Assembly: GCA_023955635.1 (NCBI GenBank)
Contig: JAMXHR010000001.1
Location: forward strand, 186,001 to 250,000
Source: Methanosarcina sp. ERenArc_MAG2
GTDB lineage: Archaea; Halobacteriota; Methanosarcinia; Methanosarcinales; Methanosarcinaceae
DNA: 64,000 nucleotides
Direction: 5' to 3'
A program made the position numbers and the translations under genes. How positions within the stretch are numbered: position 1 is the stretch's first letter; every line of letters begins with the position of its first letter. Positions 1 to 10,459 of this stretch are shown piece after piece. The notes under the pieces were generated by a model. That model made no database searches. It saw only the letters and a list, made by a program, of their open reading frames with translations, and was not told the origin of the DNA.

Positions 1-85
1 TCCCCTGCCAGGGTAGGAATTAACATTCTAAGCATTGAAGGAAATCGGACTAAAAAAGGGAAAAATTCCTCCTGATTTCTTCAAT

Positions 86-499
86 TCAAGCCTTTTCAAA
101 TTGTTTTTCAATGTACTTCAGGAGCAGGCTCCCGAATTCGGTGAAGTCATAGATCTGGAAACTGCGTTCTCTTCGCGAGTCCATAAGGCCTCCTTCCTTT
201 AGAAGCTTAAGATGATAGGAAAGGGCCAAATGCTTCTGGTCCGGCACTCTGCAAGGACACAGGCTCTGAACTTCGAGAGCTTTTCCTGGACGGGTCGGAT
301 CTGCAAATACCTTAAACAGGCTAACGATTTCTCCCACATCTTCATTCATTGCCTTATGCACGGTCTCAAGTACATCTTCCGGAAGACGATCTGCATCCTT
401 AACTTCTATTATTCTTTTCTCAAACAGTTCTTTCACTTGATCATCAGTTCGAATAAAGCATTTGGTTATTGTTTTAATTCTTTGTGTTAAAGCTTTCAA
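86..499 (-). CDS. ArsR-family winged-helix regulator, possibly eroded
   Basis: The 137-residue product contains the ArsR hallmark ADPTR followed by a Cys pair (LCPC) and the recognition-helix/wing sequence LSYHLKLLKEGGL, so it is probably a dimeric DNA-binding repressor. The stretch between ADPTR and the recognition helix is shorter than usual: the expected 'LKIL' after ADPTR is replaced by PG, and the segment between CPC and LSYHL lacks two or three residues. The helix-turn-helix may therefore be damaged, or compensating base errors may be present. The start is TTG, immediately after an in-frame TAA. No ligand can be inferred; the two Cys could be metal ligands. Family assignment is fairly sure, functionality is not. 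Confidence 0.6.
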   Translation of the reverse strand: MKALTQRIKTITKCFIRTDDQVKELFEKRIIEVKDADRLPEDVLETVHKAMNEDVGEIVSLFKVFADPTRPGKALEVQSLCPCRVPDQKHLALSYHLKLLKEGGLMDSRRERSFQIYDFTEFGSLLLKYIEKQFEKA

Positions 500-638
500 T
501 TATCTCTTCGATTCTAAGTTGCTTTTGTTTTTTAGTGAGCCCAGGGGCTTTCCTACCATGTTTCTTTATCCCGATATCTTCCAGTGCTGAAAGGCTTTAA
601 CGGTCTGCTTTTAACGTATTTTCCCGGTTAAGTTTACC

Positions 639-1650
639 TCACCCTTTTAAAATATCCTTATCCGTACAAAGCACTTCTTTCCACCTTAGTCCGAGTTCCG
701 AGAGAGCAAAACCGCCTCCTATCAGGGTAATTGAGTTCTTTATTATATGATCAAGTACGGCAACGGTAAACCCAATCTCAGGTTCGATTCCTCCAAGCCC
801 GAAGACTGCAGTAAGGGCAACTTCATATGTCCCGATAGCTCCAGGCGTTATAGGAAATATTTTTGCAATATTTCCGAGAGCTACGGCCAGGAAAATCAGA
901 GATATCATATATGTGGAAGAGAGGCTTACCCCTACTGTCGGAAAGGATTTAAGAACCAAAAAACAGGTAAAGATATCTATTCCCCATATAAGAAGGGAAG
1001 ATGCGGTCACTGCCAGAAACGCGCCTGGACGTACGGCAACAATACTCATCTGGCGGAAAAAAACGGATGCAAAGCCCTTTATCTTTCCAAAGCGCCCATC
1101 TGGATTATTTTCTGGTTTGAGTGTTTTTTGGCGCGGCCCTCCCTGAAAGATACAACAAAAAGGGTTGCAAAAAAGAGGACTACTGCTAGCTCGGAAAGTT
1201 TTATCAGGTAGTCCATCCAGGGAGCGAGTTCGAAACGAGATGCAGCGCCTGAAGATGCAAGTATTGCTATGGAAGTAATTGCAACTATATCAAAAATTCT
1301 TTCTACAGTCAGCGAGGAAAGGCTCGTTGTAAGGGCAAGATCTTTGCTCTTTTTCAGGATATACATCCTGCTGAGGTCTCCTATGCGTGCCGGGAGAATT
1401 ACATTAGCAGACTGGCTAATAAAAATGCTGCCTGTAAGAAATCCAAGTCCGTATTGATTTCCGAGTCTTTTTAGAATCTGCTGGAATCGGATTCCCTAAC
1501 TGGCCAGGAAATACAGTATACAAGAGAAGCGAGGGCAAGAATTCTGAAGGATGCATGCTTAACATTTTCCAGAATATCGGATGCACCCAGAAAAGTTGCA
1601 GCAAATGCAAGGATCAGAATTGCAAGGGCAGCTGTTAAAATTATTTTTCC
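639..1650 (-). pseudogene. LPG-synthase-TM / AglD-type flippase, frameshifted twice
   Basis: Three consecutive reading frames on the minus strand together encode one polytopic membrane protein of the lysylphosphatidylglycerol synthase TM family (UPF0104). Motifs are the N-terminal hydrophobic stretch (about 1650-1490), QSANVILPARIGDLSR (about 1430-1380), VERIFDI (about 1295), and FPITPGAIGTYEVALT near 830, which is typical of the family C-terminal half. Frame breaks lie near 1490 and 1080-1110. The family is implicated in lipid or polyprenol-linked sugar movement in archaea. It lies directly downstream of a GT2 glycosyltransferase on the same strand, which fits a glycolipid or N-glycan role. 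Because neighbouring essential genes show the same kind of breaks, sequencing error is as likely as a true pseudogene. The exact start is unresolved. Confidence 0.65.
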
Positions 1651-2486
1651 TTTTCCAGAAATAACGAGAGGGGTGAGACTTCCCTCCAGAGCCGGAATAT
1701 CTCGGAACCCATCCCTTTGACATCTTTTACCATATCGACCTTGCTTGACCCTCCATGCCTCCAGTAGACCGGAAACTCCATAACTCTGTATCCTTTTTGC
1801 TGAGCTCTTACAAGCACTTCAGTATCCCAGAACCAGTGTTCATTCTCTATTTCGTCGAGAAGTTCAAAGAGAGCTTTTCTCCTGAAAGCCTTAAAGCCAC
1901 ACTGGTGATCATAGAGTTTTGAGCGCAGAAAAAGCCTTACCAGAAAATTATATCCCCTGCTTGCAAACTCCCGCTTAAAAGGCCTTTTTGCATCGCTTTC
2001 ATGCATCATTCTCGAACCTGTGGCAAAATCGTATCCATCCAGGCTTACAGCCGTGATCAATTTTTCCAGATATTTCATATCTGTTGCGAGATCCACGTCG
2101 ATATAGCAGAGAATTTCTCCTGAAGCAGCCTTAAAAGCCCTACTCAGGGCTTTTCCCCGACCCTGGCGTTTATCCGAATGCAGGTGAACAGCGTAAGCGT
2201 ACTGTCTCGCGAGATTTGAAGCTATCCGGTCTGTACCGTCCGTGCTCCCGTCTTCTGCGATGATGATCTCGAATCGATCAGTTATTTTTAAAAGTGTCTC
2301 CGCTGTAACGAAAACGGCTTTTTCGATATTCGCGGCTTCGTTATAAGCTGGTAAAACCACCGAAACGCTGGTAATGGATAAAACCTCTTTATTTTCATTC
2401 CGGTATTGGAGCAAATTTCGGAGTTGTATAAACGGAATTTTATACGAATCAGAGTTTGAAGTTCCCCAAAACCACAAACTCATCAT
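1641..2486 (-). CDS. GT2 family glycosyltransferase (dolichyl-phosphate sugar synthase type)
   Basis: The 281-residue product is a GT-A fold family 2 transferase. It shows VVLPAYNEAANIE at residues 43-55, the nucleotide-sugar motif EDGSTDG at about 78-84, the metal-binding DVD at about 130-132, and the late GGSSKVDMVKD segment typical of DPM1/DPG synthases. It would move a sugar from a nucleotide donor to a polyprenyl phosphate at the inner membrane face. The start ATG overlaps the stop of the upstream DUF2298 gene (reconstructed stop at 2483-2485), so the two are probably translationally coupled. The first 40 residues are unlike the family and a later start is possible. A flippase-type gene follows immediately. 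Confidence 0.85.
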   Translation of the reverse strand: MMSLWFWGTSNSDSYKIPFIQLRNLLQYRNENKEVLSITSVSVVLPAYNEAANIEKAVFVTAETLLKITDRFEIIIAEDGSTDGTDRIASNLARQYAYAVHLHSDKRQGRGKALSRAFKAASGEILCYIDVDLATDMKYLEKLITAVSLDGYDFATGSRMMHESDAKRPFKREFASRGYNFLVRLFLRSKLYDHQCGFKAFRRKALFELLDEIENEHWFWDTEVLVRAQQKGYRVMEFPVYWRHGGSSKVDMVKDVKGMGSEIFRLWREVSPLSLFLEKEK

Positions 2487-4643
2487 TCTTTTCGTATTTT
2501 ATAAATCTGGACTGAGCCCCGATAAACCGGCTCGAAATAAGTTTCGTCCTCGAACTTATCCGTCCTTACATCATACATCTGCCTTTCAAGCTGACCGATA
2601 TACACATAGCTTACGTTATATTTATTCATAAGCTCAAGAGCTTTTTTTACTGCCAGTACTGTAAATGGAATTTACGTCTTCAATCCTTGCCCTGACTTCT
2701 TCAGGGTTTCTTCCCCAGAATCGCTCATGTCTTGCCCAGCCAAGAACCGTAGGGAGTCCGGTGTTTGCAGAGACCCTGGATGTATATCTGTAACTGCTAT
2801 CATCCTCAGAAGCTTCAAGAATTACCGGAATTCCCTTGATATTTTGCTGTATCCATCTTATGGCGTCGTAATCCCCTCTATCCAGTCCTCTCATGTATCC
2901 CATCCCATCAAGAGTAGGTTCTGCGTTCATATCCTCTATTCTCGTAAAGGTTGATACTACAGGAAAAACGCTGCATGAAAGAACCAGGAGCACAAGCGAA
3001 AAAGTCCAGGCTTTTCTTCCGTAAATCCTTTTCAAAGGCAAGCCGTTCGAAGACCAGGTCCTGTAACGAGAGCGAAGTTCGTAGTAGGAATAAGAGGCCG
3101 AAATAGCCAGGAAGATCCATAAATGCATGTAAAATTTGAAAACCGTGTTCATGCGGGCAAAGCTTCCCGCAATGGGATCATCGAGGTAAACAATTTCGCA
3201 GATAAGGGCAATGAAGGAAGCTGCTACTATTAGAAGGGATGTAAATCCTGCATTGCTCCTTTCCGAAAGGTCTTTCAGGAATGTAAAGAGAGAAAGGGCA
3301 AGTAGAGGAAAAAAGATTACAAGCAGGGGGATAGACCATGCCTTTGAAAGAATTGCAGAGATTCCGATCCACAGGATAAAATATCTGATCTTTCTTCTGG
3401 AATCCAAGTGGGTCATAAGAAAAGAAAAGGTCAAAAAAAGGAAAAGGCCGAATAAAATAAGGAATTTATCAATTGTTGTCCTGAGCTCCAGTGCAACAAA
3501 GTCAAATCCTCCTGCTGCCTGAGGTTTAAAGGACAGGTAAAAGGGCAGATATGGAAGAAAGCCGAATAAGGAAACTAGAGTAACTGTTCCGGAAAATCCG
3601 GCAATTGAACCGGATAAATTCTTGTTATAGGTATAGTGCCCGTAATAAAAAGCAAGAATAACTGCAAATGTCAGGCCGAAATATATCGGGAAATCCCAGG
3701 AATTGGAAGGGAATAAAAAGCCAAGAGATATCGAAAAAATGAGGAACGCCAGAATACTTTCAAATACCAGGTTACAGTCTTTCCTGAGATAGATGTTCAA
3801 AAGAAAAGCAAGCACCAGTAGCTGGAAAGGGATTGCAAGCATATGAGAATGCAGGTCTCCGTGTATGAAACTGAAATAGGGGAATTCGTTTATTGTATAG
3901 GGTATGACTCTCGAACTGCTCCAGTAGTATCCCATTGAAACCGGCTCTTTGATGAAATATACTGATACGAATTCTATAAGCCCCTGCAAGTTTCCGAACA
4001 GAATCCCGGCTCCTGCAGTAAGGATTCCGTACTTGATTTTCCCATGAGTAAGATTATACCCGAACCCGAAAAGGAGATTGAAGGAAAGGGCGAAAGTAAG
4101 TGCGATTGCCAGATTGAAGAGAATAGATGGTTCGACAGAACAGAGTTTTCCCGGAACTCCCGCTGAAAGGTATCCTAAATAATAATAAAAATCGAGAGAC
4201 CCGCCTGAAAACCAGGGATCTGCAGGAGGAAATGAAGAAGTTCTTATTATTGCATTCAGAAAAGCAAAATCCATAAATTTTTCATGCCTGTAAATCTCAG
4301 GGAGATAAATGCGTATAAGTAGGAAAATAAAGAATGCTACAGCGAATACAAGCTCATTTGAGAATAAAATCTTCTTTTTTGGTAAAACCTTTTGTTTCAG
4401 ATAAACACTCATCGATATAAGGCAAAGTAGAAGTACTGAAATCAGAATCGTGCTTCTGTGGAAACCCCATATGTACGAAAGAATCCAGGACATATAAGCG
4501 ACAAGCACGATTCCCAGGGTCCGGGCTACAGAATATCCCCCGTCAGCAAGCCTGTTTCCAGCTGCCCCGGCAAGAGGTATGGAAATTAAGCCCAGGATTT
4601 CTATGAAAATAAACCAGAAAATTACGTGAAGGTATTCTAGCAC
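2483..4643 (-). CDS. DUF2298 (YYY-motif) multi-spanning membrane protein, one frameshift
   Basis: A very hydrophobic protein with a dozen or more predicted membrane segments. Family landmarks are DFAFLNAIIRTSSFPPADPW, LDFYYYLGYL, FSFIHGDLHSHMLAIP and LPTVLGWARHERFW, as in archaeal and Chloroflexi DUF2298 proteins, which are associated with cell-surface glycosylation although the activity is unproven. The first frame ends early at 2634. Removing one base from the seven-T run near 2643 continues the protein for about 50 residues (a VSYVYIG segment, then GSVQIYKIRKE) to a stop at 2483-2485, overlapping the GT2 start. Length is then about 720 residues. Operon: DUF2298, GT2, flippase. Confidence 0.8.
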
Positions 4644-4980
4644 TGTTCTCTTCCCTGTAAAATCAATTGTTTAACGTGCAGCTCTAGAGCCCATTATCTT
4701 AAAGTGCACCTTCTATGAATGAGCTGTATTCTAAGTCCGGACCTTTTTATTGACTCCAAAAATTGAAGCCTATGGAAGACTTTTAATAATCGACAATCCG
4801 CTTACCCAATTTCCCCAGTTTTGATTTTATTAAGAGGAGTATCGATAATATGTATTTTGTAAATGGGTTTATATCTCTATCGCATGATAATACTGCTCTC
4901 CTTCTACTTTTTTTATTTATTCACTCACTCTCAAATTATTATTTCTAAACTGTTCTGTCTTGTAATCTTAAAATAGGTCT
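4644..4980. other. Divergent intergenic region
   Basis: 337 bases between two divergently transcribed genes. It is AT-rich with several TATA-like stretches (for example near 4850-4880 and 4910-4940) that could serve as promoters for the aldehyde dehydrogenase. No ORF, repeat or RNA was recognised. Confidence 0.5.
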
Positions 4981-6428
4981 TTGCAAATAATGATAAATAT
5001 GAAAATGCAGATTAACGGAAAAGCTATGGAAGCATGTGATGGCGAGTTTTTCGATATTATAAACCCGGCAACAGGTGAGCTTATTGACCGGGTTCCCAGA
5101 GGCACAGGCGAGGATGCGGCAGTAGCTGTTGAAGTTGCATCGTCAGCTGTCTACGGCTGGGCTTCCACAGCTCCGCAGCAAAAAGCAGGGATTTTTTACA
5201 GGGCTGCAGAGATTACAAGACAGAGGAAGGATGCGCTTGCTGTTCTGCTTACTAAGGAGCAGGGAAAACCTCTTGCCGAAGCTAAAAACGAAATAGAAGG
5301 TTTTGCAAACGTCCTTGAATACTATTGCGGGCTTGCAGGCAGTCTTCGGGGAGATTTCATTCCAGTCCCCCAGAATGGATATGCTTTTACCGTAAAGAAA
5401 CCCCTTGGGGTTTGCGCAGCCATAATTCCCTGGAATATGCCTGCTCTTATTATGGCCTGGAAGATTGGCCCTGCCCTGATTTCCGGAAATACGCTTGTTC
5501 TGAAACCTGCAAGCAACACTCCTCTTACTAATCTTACCCTGGCTTCTATTCTGAGTGAAGCAGGGCTTCCAGCAGGTGTGTTGAATGTAGTTACAGGCCC
5601 TGGTGAAGTTGTGGGAGAAACACTAGTTAAGAGCCATAAAGTAAAAAAATATCTTTTACTGGAGAAGCCAGAACTGGAAAACGTGTAGCTGAGCTTGCAG
5701 TTGGCGGGATGAAAAAAGTAACCCTTGAGCTTGGAGGAAGTGATCCTATGCTGGTCTGTGATGATGCTAACCTTGAAAATGCAGTTGCAGGTGCCCTGAA
5801 AGGGAGGTTTTACAATTGTGGCCAGACCTGTACTGCCGTCAAGAGGGTATATGTTTTCGAATCCATAGCCGAAGAGTTCATAAAAAAACTTGAAGCAGGC
5901 ATCCGGAACTTAAGGGTTGGAAACGGAATATATGAAAACATCGATATGGGACCCCTTAATAACCGCAGTCAATGGGAATTTGTAAAGGAGCTCGTAGCCG
6001 AAGTCGAGGTAAAAGATGAAGGGAGGATAGTTACAGGCGGCAGGGTTCCAGAAAATAGTGCCTGTAGCAAGGGATATTTCTTTGAGCCTACACTTGTTGT
6101 AGATGTCCCTGGGGAATCCAGGCTTTTGAAAGAAGAAGTATTCGGCCCGGTGCTGCCTGTAGTCAGAGTAAAAAATCTTGATGAGGCAATCGAAGAAGCG
6201 AACAATACCTGTTATGGGCTTGGGGCTTCTATCTGGACAAAGAATTTAGATCGAGCCCGTCTCGGGTGTGAGCAATTGAATGCAGGAATTATATGGATAA
6301 ACCAGCACCTTAAAGTAGCTCCTGAAGTTCCTTTTGGGGGAACCCGGGAAAGCGGGATAGGACGAGAGAACGGACCTGATGCTCTTTCTGAATATCTGGA
6401 TCTAAAAACAATAATGTTAAAAATCTGA
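4981..6428 (+). CDS. NAD(P)-dependent aldehyde dehydrogenase, one frameshift
   Basis: Two ORFs (4981-5688 and 5709-6428) form one aldehyde dehydrogenase of about 480 residues. The first ends in the cofactor domain (PWNMPALIMAWKIGPAL, LKPASNTPLT). The second carries the catalytic base motif LELGGSDPM, the nucleophile in NCGQTCTA, the EVFGPVLPV motif and the C-terminal PFGGTRESGIGRENG. The break is the seven-A run at 5643-5649; with eight A the frame reads through KISFTGEARTGKRVAEL into the second ORF. The family oxidises aldehydes to acids; lactaldehyde, glycolaldehyde or succinate semialdehyde are candidate substrates that cannot be separated here. Start: the 5' ATGs at 4990 and 4999 are alternatives. 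Monocistronic, with a terminator-like hairpin downstream. Confidence 0.85.
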
Positions 6429-6492
6429 CTTACTGAGTAAAAATAGGCTCTGACAGAGCTTCATGTTCGGAAAGAATGAAATAAAAGTTTCT

Positions 6493-6530
6493 CGATGAGC
6501 CAATTAATATACAGCTCATCGGGCTGTTTT
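6493..6530 (+). terminator. Hairpin with T-run after aldehyde dehydrogenase
   Basis: CGATGAGC (6493-6500) and GCTCATCG (6514-6521) form a perfect 8-bp stem, followed by GGCTG and six T. The position about 65 bases after the dehydrogenase stop, in a convergent gap, fits a terminator or 3'-end stabiliser. Confidence 0.5.
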
Positions 6531-6561
6531 TTCTGTAAAACGTATCAATAAGTTATGGAGC

Positions 6562-6831
6562 TTATTTTTTATATTTGGGCAAAAGCTGCATGAATTCGGA
6601 AGCTTCCATAACAGGCACACTGTCAATTATGCAGATATCCGACCAGGGTAGGTTGAAAGCTCCATAAGCCTCGGCACTTTCTGCTTCGTAAAGAATATAA
6701 TAACGGTTTCCGGAAAGGTCAATCCACTGATTAATGACATCGATTCCTTCTGGAATCTCCAGTTTCTTAAAATGTTCAAGGATCTTGTCACGGCTCGAAG
6801 GGTCCCAGGTACTAACGTCCATGAATAACAT
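6562..6831 (-). CDS. DUF3303-family small protein
   Basis: 89 residues, starting MLFMDVSTWDPSSRDKILEH and containing NQWIDLSGNRYYILYEAES, the compact ferredoxin-like alpha-beta pattern of DUF3303, a small cytosolic family of unknown function common in methanogens. It has no signal peptide or membrane segment. It is convergent with the aldehyde dehydrogenase. The start is the first ATG; an upstream ATG in another frame is a shadow. Confidence 0.7.
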   Translation of the reverse strand: MLFMDVSTWDPSSRDKILEHFKKLEIPEGIDVINQWIDLSGNRYYILYEAESAEAYGAFNLPWSDICIIDSVPVMEASEFMQLLPKYKK

Positions 6832-7251
6832 CTTTTACCACTCCTCTTATTTTGTACGCTGCCCAATACCCCTCCCGGAAGCTCAGGCAGCTTTTTTACA
6901 GCGTCCGGGAAATTTTTTCAGAGCTAAGCTTCAATAGAAAACATATCTATTCTCTATGCCATCCCCACAAACGTGGTTTTGACCAGCAAGCCCCAAAATG
7001 CCGATTAACGGCAGAAGTCCAGATTTTTTTAGGTTTTCACTGTCTTTTCCTTATTCATCATCGCCAAAATCCCCATGACTGATAAATCCGGAAGGACAGG
7101 TAATCATGCAGAATTTCTTTCCGCATACAGGTACAGACAGTATATTATCATCCCTTAGACTATATAATAGTTCGTCCTGAGAGACTATATTAAGTCAAGT
7201 ATCGGTCTCTTGCATACGAAATTTTTGATGGAAATCTTAGAATCAGCTTTC
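6832..7251. other. Intergenic region, nothing recognised
   Basis: 420 bases between DUF3303 and the 3' end of the FAD protein. It holds the promoter region of DUF3303 and an AT-rich tail. No conserved ORF, RNA gene or repeat is apparent; short ORFs here lack family features. Confidence 0.4.
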
Positions 7252-8586
7252 TCAGTCGAGCCAACAAACATCACAATTCTCATCTTTTTTTATGAAGAAG
7301 TTTGCAGATTCAAATCCGGCTTTTATAGATCCGTTCATGCTTCTTTCCGGGTAGTTGGTTGATGAGAACATTCCTGCAAGGTAAAGTCCGGACGGGCCAG
7401 CAGCAAATGGCAGGACTTTTTCGAGATACCCTTGTTCATACACAGGCGCAGTGTCCATTCTGCGGAATAATTTTGCCCAATGAATATCTGTCCTTGAAAA
7501 ATCAGGGAACATCTTTTCCAATCCCCTCAGGTAGGAATCCAGAACTTCTTCTTCCTTCTGCATCCATAGAACATCCTTTTCATTCTGGAAATAGGAAGTT
7601 ACATAGACAAGGTGCTCTCCGTAGTCCTCAAAAGGCATAAAATTTGTGTGCTCAATTACAGCTCCAAAAGGCACATCAGCTTTTATGTTCAACCAGTAAT
7701 TCCCGTTTTTCATAAGCCTTTTGTCAAGCCCGATGAGGGCACATGCAGTTCCTTGATAACGAATACTTTGCAGGGTTTCGTGGAGAGCCCCAAGTTTGCC
7801 TTTCGTGAGCGTGTCCAGTGCCCTGGGTTCAACAGTTGAAATCACTGCATCACAGGCGATAAAGGTTCCGTCAGCAATCACTCCCTGCACTTTATTGTCC
7901 TCGACGACGATTTCCGTTATCTCTTTATTTTCCAAGATCTTCCCTCCCTGTGTGGTAATTTCTCTTTCCAGAGATTTTATCAGGGAGTTGAAACCTCCTC
8001 TCAAGTATCCTAATTTTTCTCCTTCTTTTCCCCTATCTGATCTTATTTTCACACGCCCTATAAGCCAGGCTGCAGAAATATTTTCAGCATTTTCACCGAA
8101 TTTGCTTTTCATAAGAGGGGCAAAAAAATTTTCATATACTGACTTTCCTGCATTACCAATAATCCAGTCTTTAGCCTTTATTCTGTCATAGGAAGTAGTA
8201 TCATTTATTATCTTAATTCTCAAAACTAACAGGCCAAGTTTCACCAGATCAGTAAAAGAAAGAGGGCTAAACCTTAAAATTTCAGGAGGGGTATTCATAG
8301 GATAATTTTTACCGTCTACAAAATAGGCATTTTTCCCCTTAAGCCACAGCATCTGTCTTTCAAATCCCAGTTCATTTATCAGGGCAAGAAGTTCCGAATC
8401 GCTCCTGAATACATGGTGGTAATATTTTTCTATAAAATACTTTTTCCCGGTATAGTCCTGGCAATAACTTGCGGCCATCCCCCCGATTTCCCTATCTTTT
8501 TCAAAAATAATTATTTCATTCGATTTACATAGCTTATACCCGGCTGACAGTCCTGCAAGCCCACTTCCTATTATTATGATTTTCAT
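7252..8586 (-). CDS. FAD-dependent oxidoreductase, UDP-galactopyranose mutase / protoporphyrinogen oxidase-like
   Basis: The 444-residue product begins with a Rossmann FAD site (IIIIGSGLAGLSAGYKL, GxGxxG at 7-12; acidic end of beta-2 in IFEKDREIGGMAAS). The C-terminal FAD motif is PSGLYLAGMFSSTNYPERS. The middle holds a substrate-domain motif (YLRGGFNSLIKSLE) typical of NAD(P)-binding/amine-oxidoreductase-like proteins found in polysaccharide loci. It probably performs a redox or mutase step on a sugar or isoprenoid. It lies upstream of no obvious partner, but neighbours the Agl23-like and DUF2298/GT2 genes on the same strand, which favours a glycan role. Full length, no breaks. Confidence 0.7.
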   Translation of the reverse strand: MKIIIIGSGLAGLSAGYKLCKSNEIIIFEKDREIGGMAASYCQDYTGKKYFIEKYYHHVFRSDSELLALINELGFERQMLWLKGKNAYFVDGKNYPMNTPPEILRFSPLSFTDLVKLGLLVLRIKIINDTTSYDRIKAKDWIIGNAGKSVYENFFAPLMKSKFGENAENISAAWLIGRVKIRSDRGKEGEKLGYLRGGFNSLIKSLEREITTQGGKILENKEITEIVVEDNKVQGVIADGTFIACDAVISTVEPRALDTLTKGKLGALHETLQSIRYQGTACALIGLDKRLMKNGNYWLNIKADVPFGAVIEHTNFMPFEDYGEHLVYVTSYFQNEKDVLWMQKEEEVLDSYLRGLEKMFPDFSRTDIHWAKLFRRMDTAPVYEQGYLEKVLPFAAGPSGLYLAGMFSSTNYPERSMNGSIKAGFESANFFIKKDENCDVCWLD

Positions 8587-8734
8587 ATCCGCTTTCCCTT
8601 TTGTCCGCTATAACTTTTAATCATTATTCTATGCCCCTTAAGATTTACAAACCCTTTTCTTACTGTAAAAAAAGCTAAAGTTTTATATCTCTTTTTTCCA
8701 CAACTCGTATAATCTGTATTTTTCTACAAGCCCC

Positions 8735-10422
8735 TTAATATCGATATTCCTGGCCGTTCTTTTCAAGTTTTTTATTGTAATAGAGGATAAATTCTCTTCC
8801 GGGGCGCAGGGTAAAATTATAGGAAGCGTATTCTTCTTTTGAGATTTCCCTATACATTTGATACTCTGCAGGCATAATTATTGCATCGTAGTCTTCGTTC
8901 ACAGGAGGTTCTGTATAATAAGCTGCTTTTTCGTAGTCCCTAAGGTACCACGGCAGGGGCCAATAAAGATTCTCAGTGTCTACAACATATATCCTCAGAG
9001 TTTCAGGTCCACTGTCGAATCCCTCTATTTTCTCCATAAGTTCCCTGATATCCGGAGTTGCTTGTGTGTACGTCATCAATTCATCAGGTTCCATACTCCT
9101 GTAGAAATTTACGGAAATACACTGAACCAGGGATATTGTTAGCGTGAGTGCCAGAATCCCTGCAAGCAGGATACGGGTTCTGGAACGTTTTATTTCTAAA
9201 ATGGGTTTTTTGTCTGTTCCGAAACTCACGTCTTCTGGCCTGAGCAAACTCCCATGTTGCCTTTTTTCAGACGCTCGGGGAAAGAATTCTCCCAGGTAAG
9301 CCCCTGCCAAAATCCCAAAGGGCAGAACAATGTGCACTACAAGCCAGGGGACTTTTTCCTGGAGATAAGAATAAAGTATCAGACTTACAACTGCCCAATA
9401 AGAGAGGAACAGGAAAAAGGGAGCATTTTCATCTTTCTTTTTCAAAAAATGGATAAGGCCCAAAGTTCCAAAGAGGATGATCGGGCTTTCATATACGAGA
9501 AGAATGGGAATATAATAATAAAAGGGGCCTCCAATGCGTTGAATTTTGTGCATTTCCATCCAGTGGGAAAAAGCCTTTCCCACAATCGAGAAAAGAGACT
9601 CCTGATATCTGAAAAGACTTGTATAAAATAGCATTACAATGAAAATGAAGAGAACCCCTGAAAGAAGGATTTCAGGAAGGAAAGGGGAAATCGCTGAACT
9701 TTTGAGAATGAGAGCCTCCTTCAGGCTCAGTTTTTCTTTTTCCAGTCTGAATAAAACCTGTACAGAAAGTAAATTCCCGTATAAGCTCCGAACATCAAAA
9801 TGACCAGATAGGCGTTTTCTTTTGAGGATACAGCAATGGCAAGGGAAGACGCGGCAAGGATAAGATAAGGGTATCTCTTTGAACTGTGAAGGTTCTCAAG
9901 GTAGCGGGTTACCCCTATAACAGTAGCCAGGGTGCAGAAAACAATAATCATGTCATTTCTAAAAAACCTTGAAAAATATACCATGCTCGGAGAAAATGAA
10001 AGCAAAAAAGCTGACCAGAGTACTCCTCTTTTTCCAAGTTCTTTCCTTAGTAAAAAAAGTAGAGAGATTGTAGCTACTCCGAAAAAGACGGGAATCAGGC
10101 GTGCTGTAGTATCGTTTATTCCCAGGAAATAAAAGATGGCAGCGGTAGAATGGAAAAGAAAGGGGCCGTGATAAGCTGGGTCATAGCTATATTGTCCTGT
10201 TTCGAGAAGTTTAAGGGTGAAACTGGCGTGTATGCTTTCGTCATGATGAAAAACTCGTTCTCCAAGATTAAACAGTCTTATTAATAAGGCAAAAAGGATG
10301 ATTAAAAGTCCAAAGATCTTATATTTTTTCTCATAAAGAACTGGCGAGTTTTCAATATAGTCTTCCTGACTTTGCTGCATCGTCTCCCAAACCTTCCAGC
10401 GTAGCTGTTTCTTTATGGGCAT
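8735..10422 (-). CDS. TIGR03663 / Agl23-type membrane protein (ArnT-like), one frameshift
   Basis: Two ORFs make one GT-C-type membrane protein of about 560 residues. The N-terminal part (9727-10422) has a first lumenal loop LGERVFHHDESIHASFT with the HDES acid pair, then AYHGPFLFH and repeated membrane helices. The C-terminal part (8735-9634) has GGPFYYYIPILLVYESP and QEKVPWLVVH, both typical of TIGR03663. The frame is restored by one extra A in the A5 runs near 9731-9741, giving DWKKEKLSLKEALI. The family is flippase-associated or ArnT-like and linked to archaeal protein glycosylation; the donor and acceptor are unknown. The start at 10422 sits about 35 bases from the divergent MoaD-like gene. 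Confidence 0.8.
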
Positions 10423-10459
10423 AGGTATATTTAAGGGATAGGGTGAAATAGTCTATCTC

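Noticed and set aside
747..1211. Plus-strand ORF of 154 codons opposite the flippase
   Set aside because: It is the antisense of the flippase frames, contains no domain, and the minus strand shows clear family motifs.
4981..6428. Aldehyde dehydrogenase as a pseudogene or two genes
   Set aside because: A single base in an A-run restores the full family; the same pattern is seen in essential genes, so a real pseudogene is less likely.
7796..8191. Plus-strand ORF of 131 codons opposite the FAD protein
   Set aside because: It lies wholly within the FAD oxidoreductase gene and shows only a Ser/Pro-rich shadow sequence.
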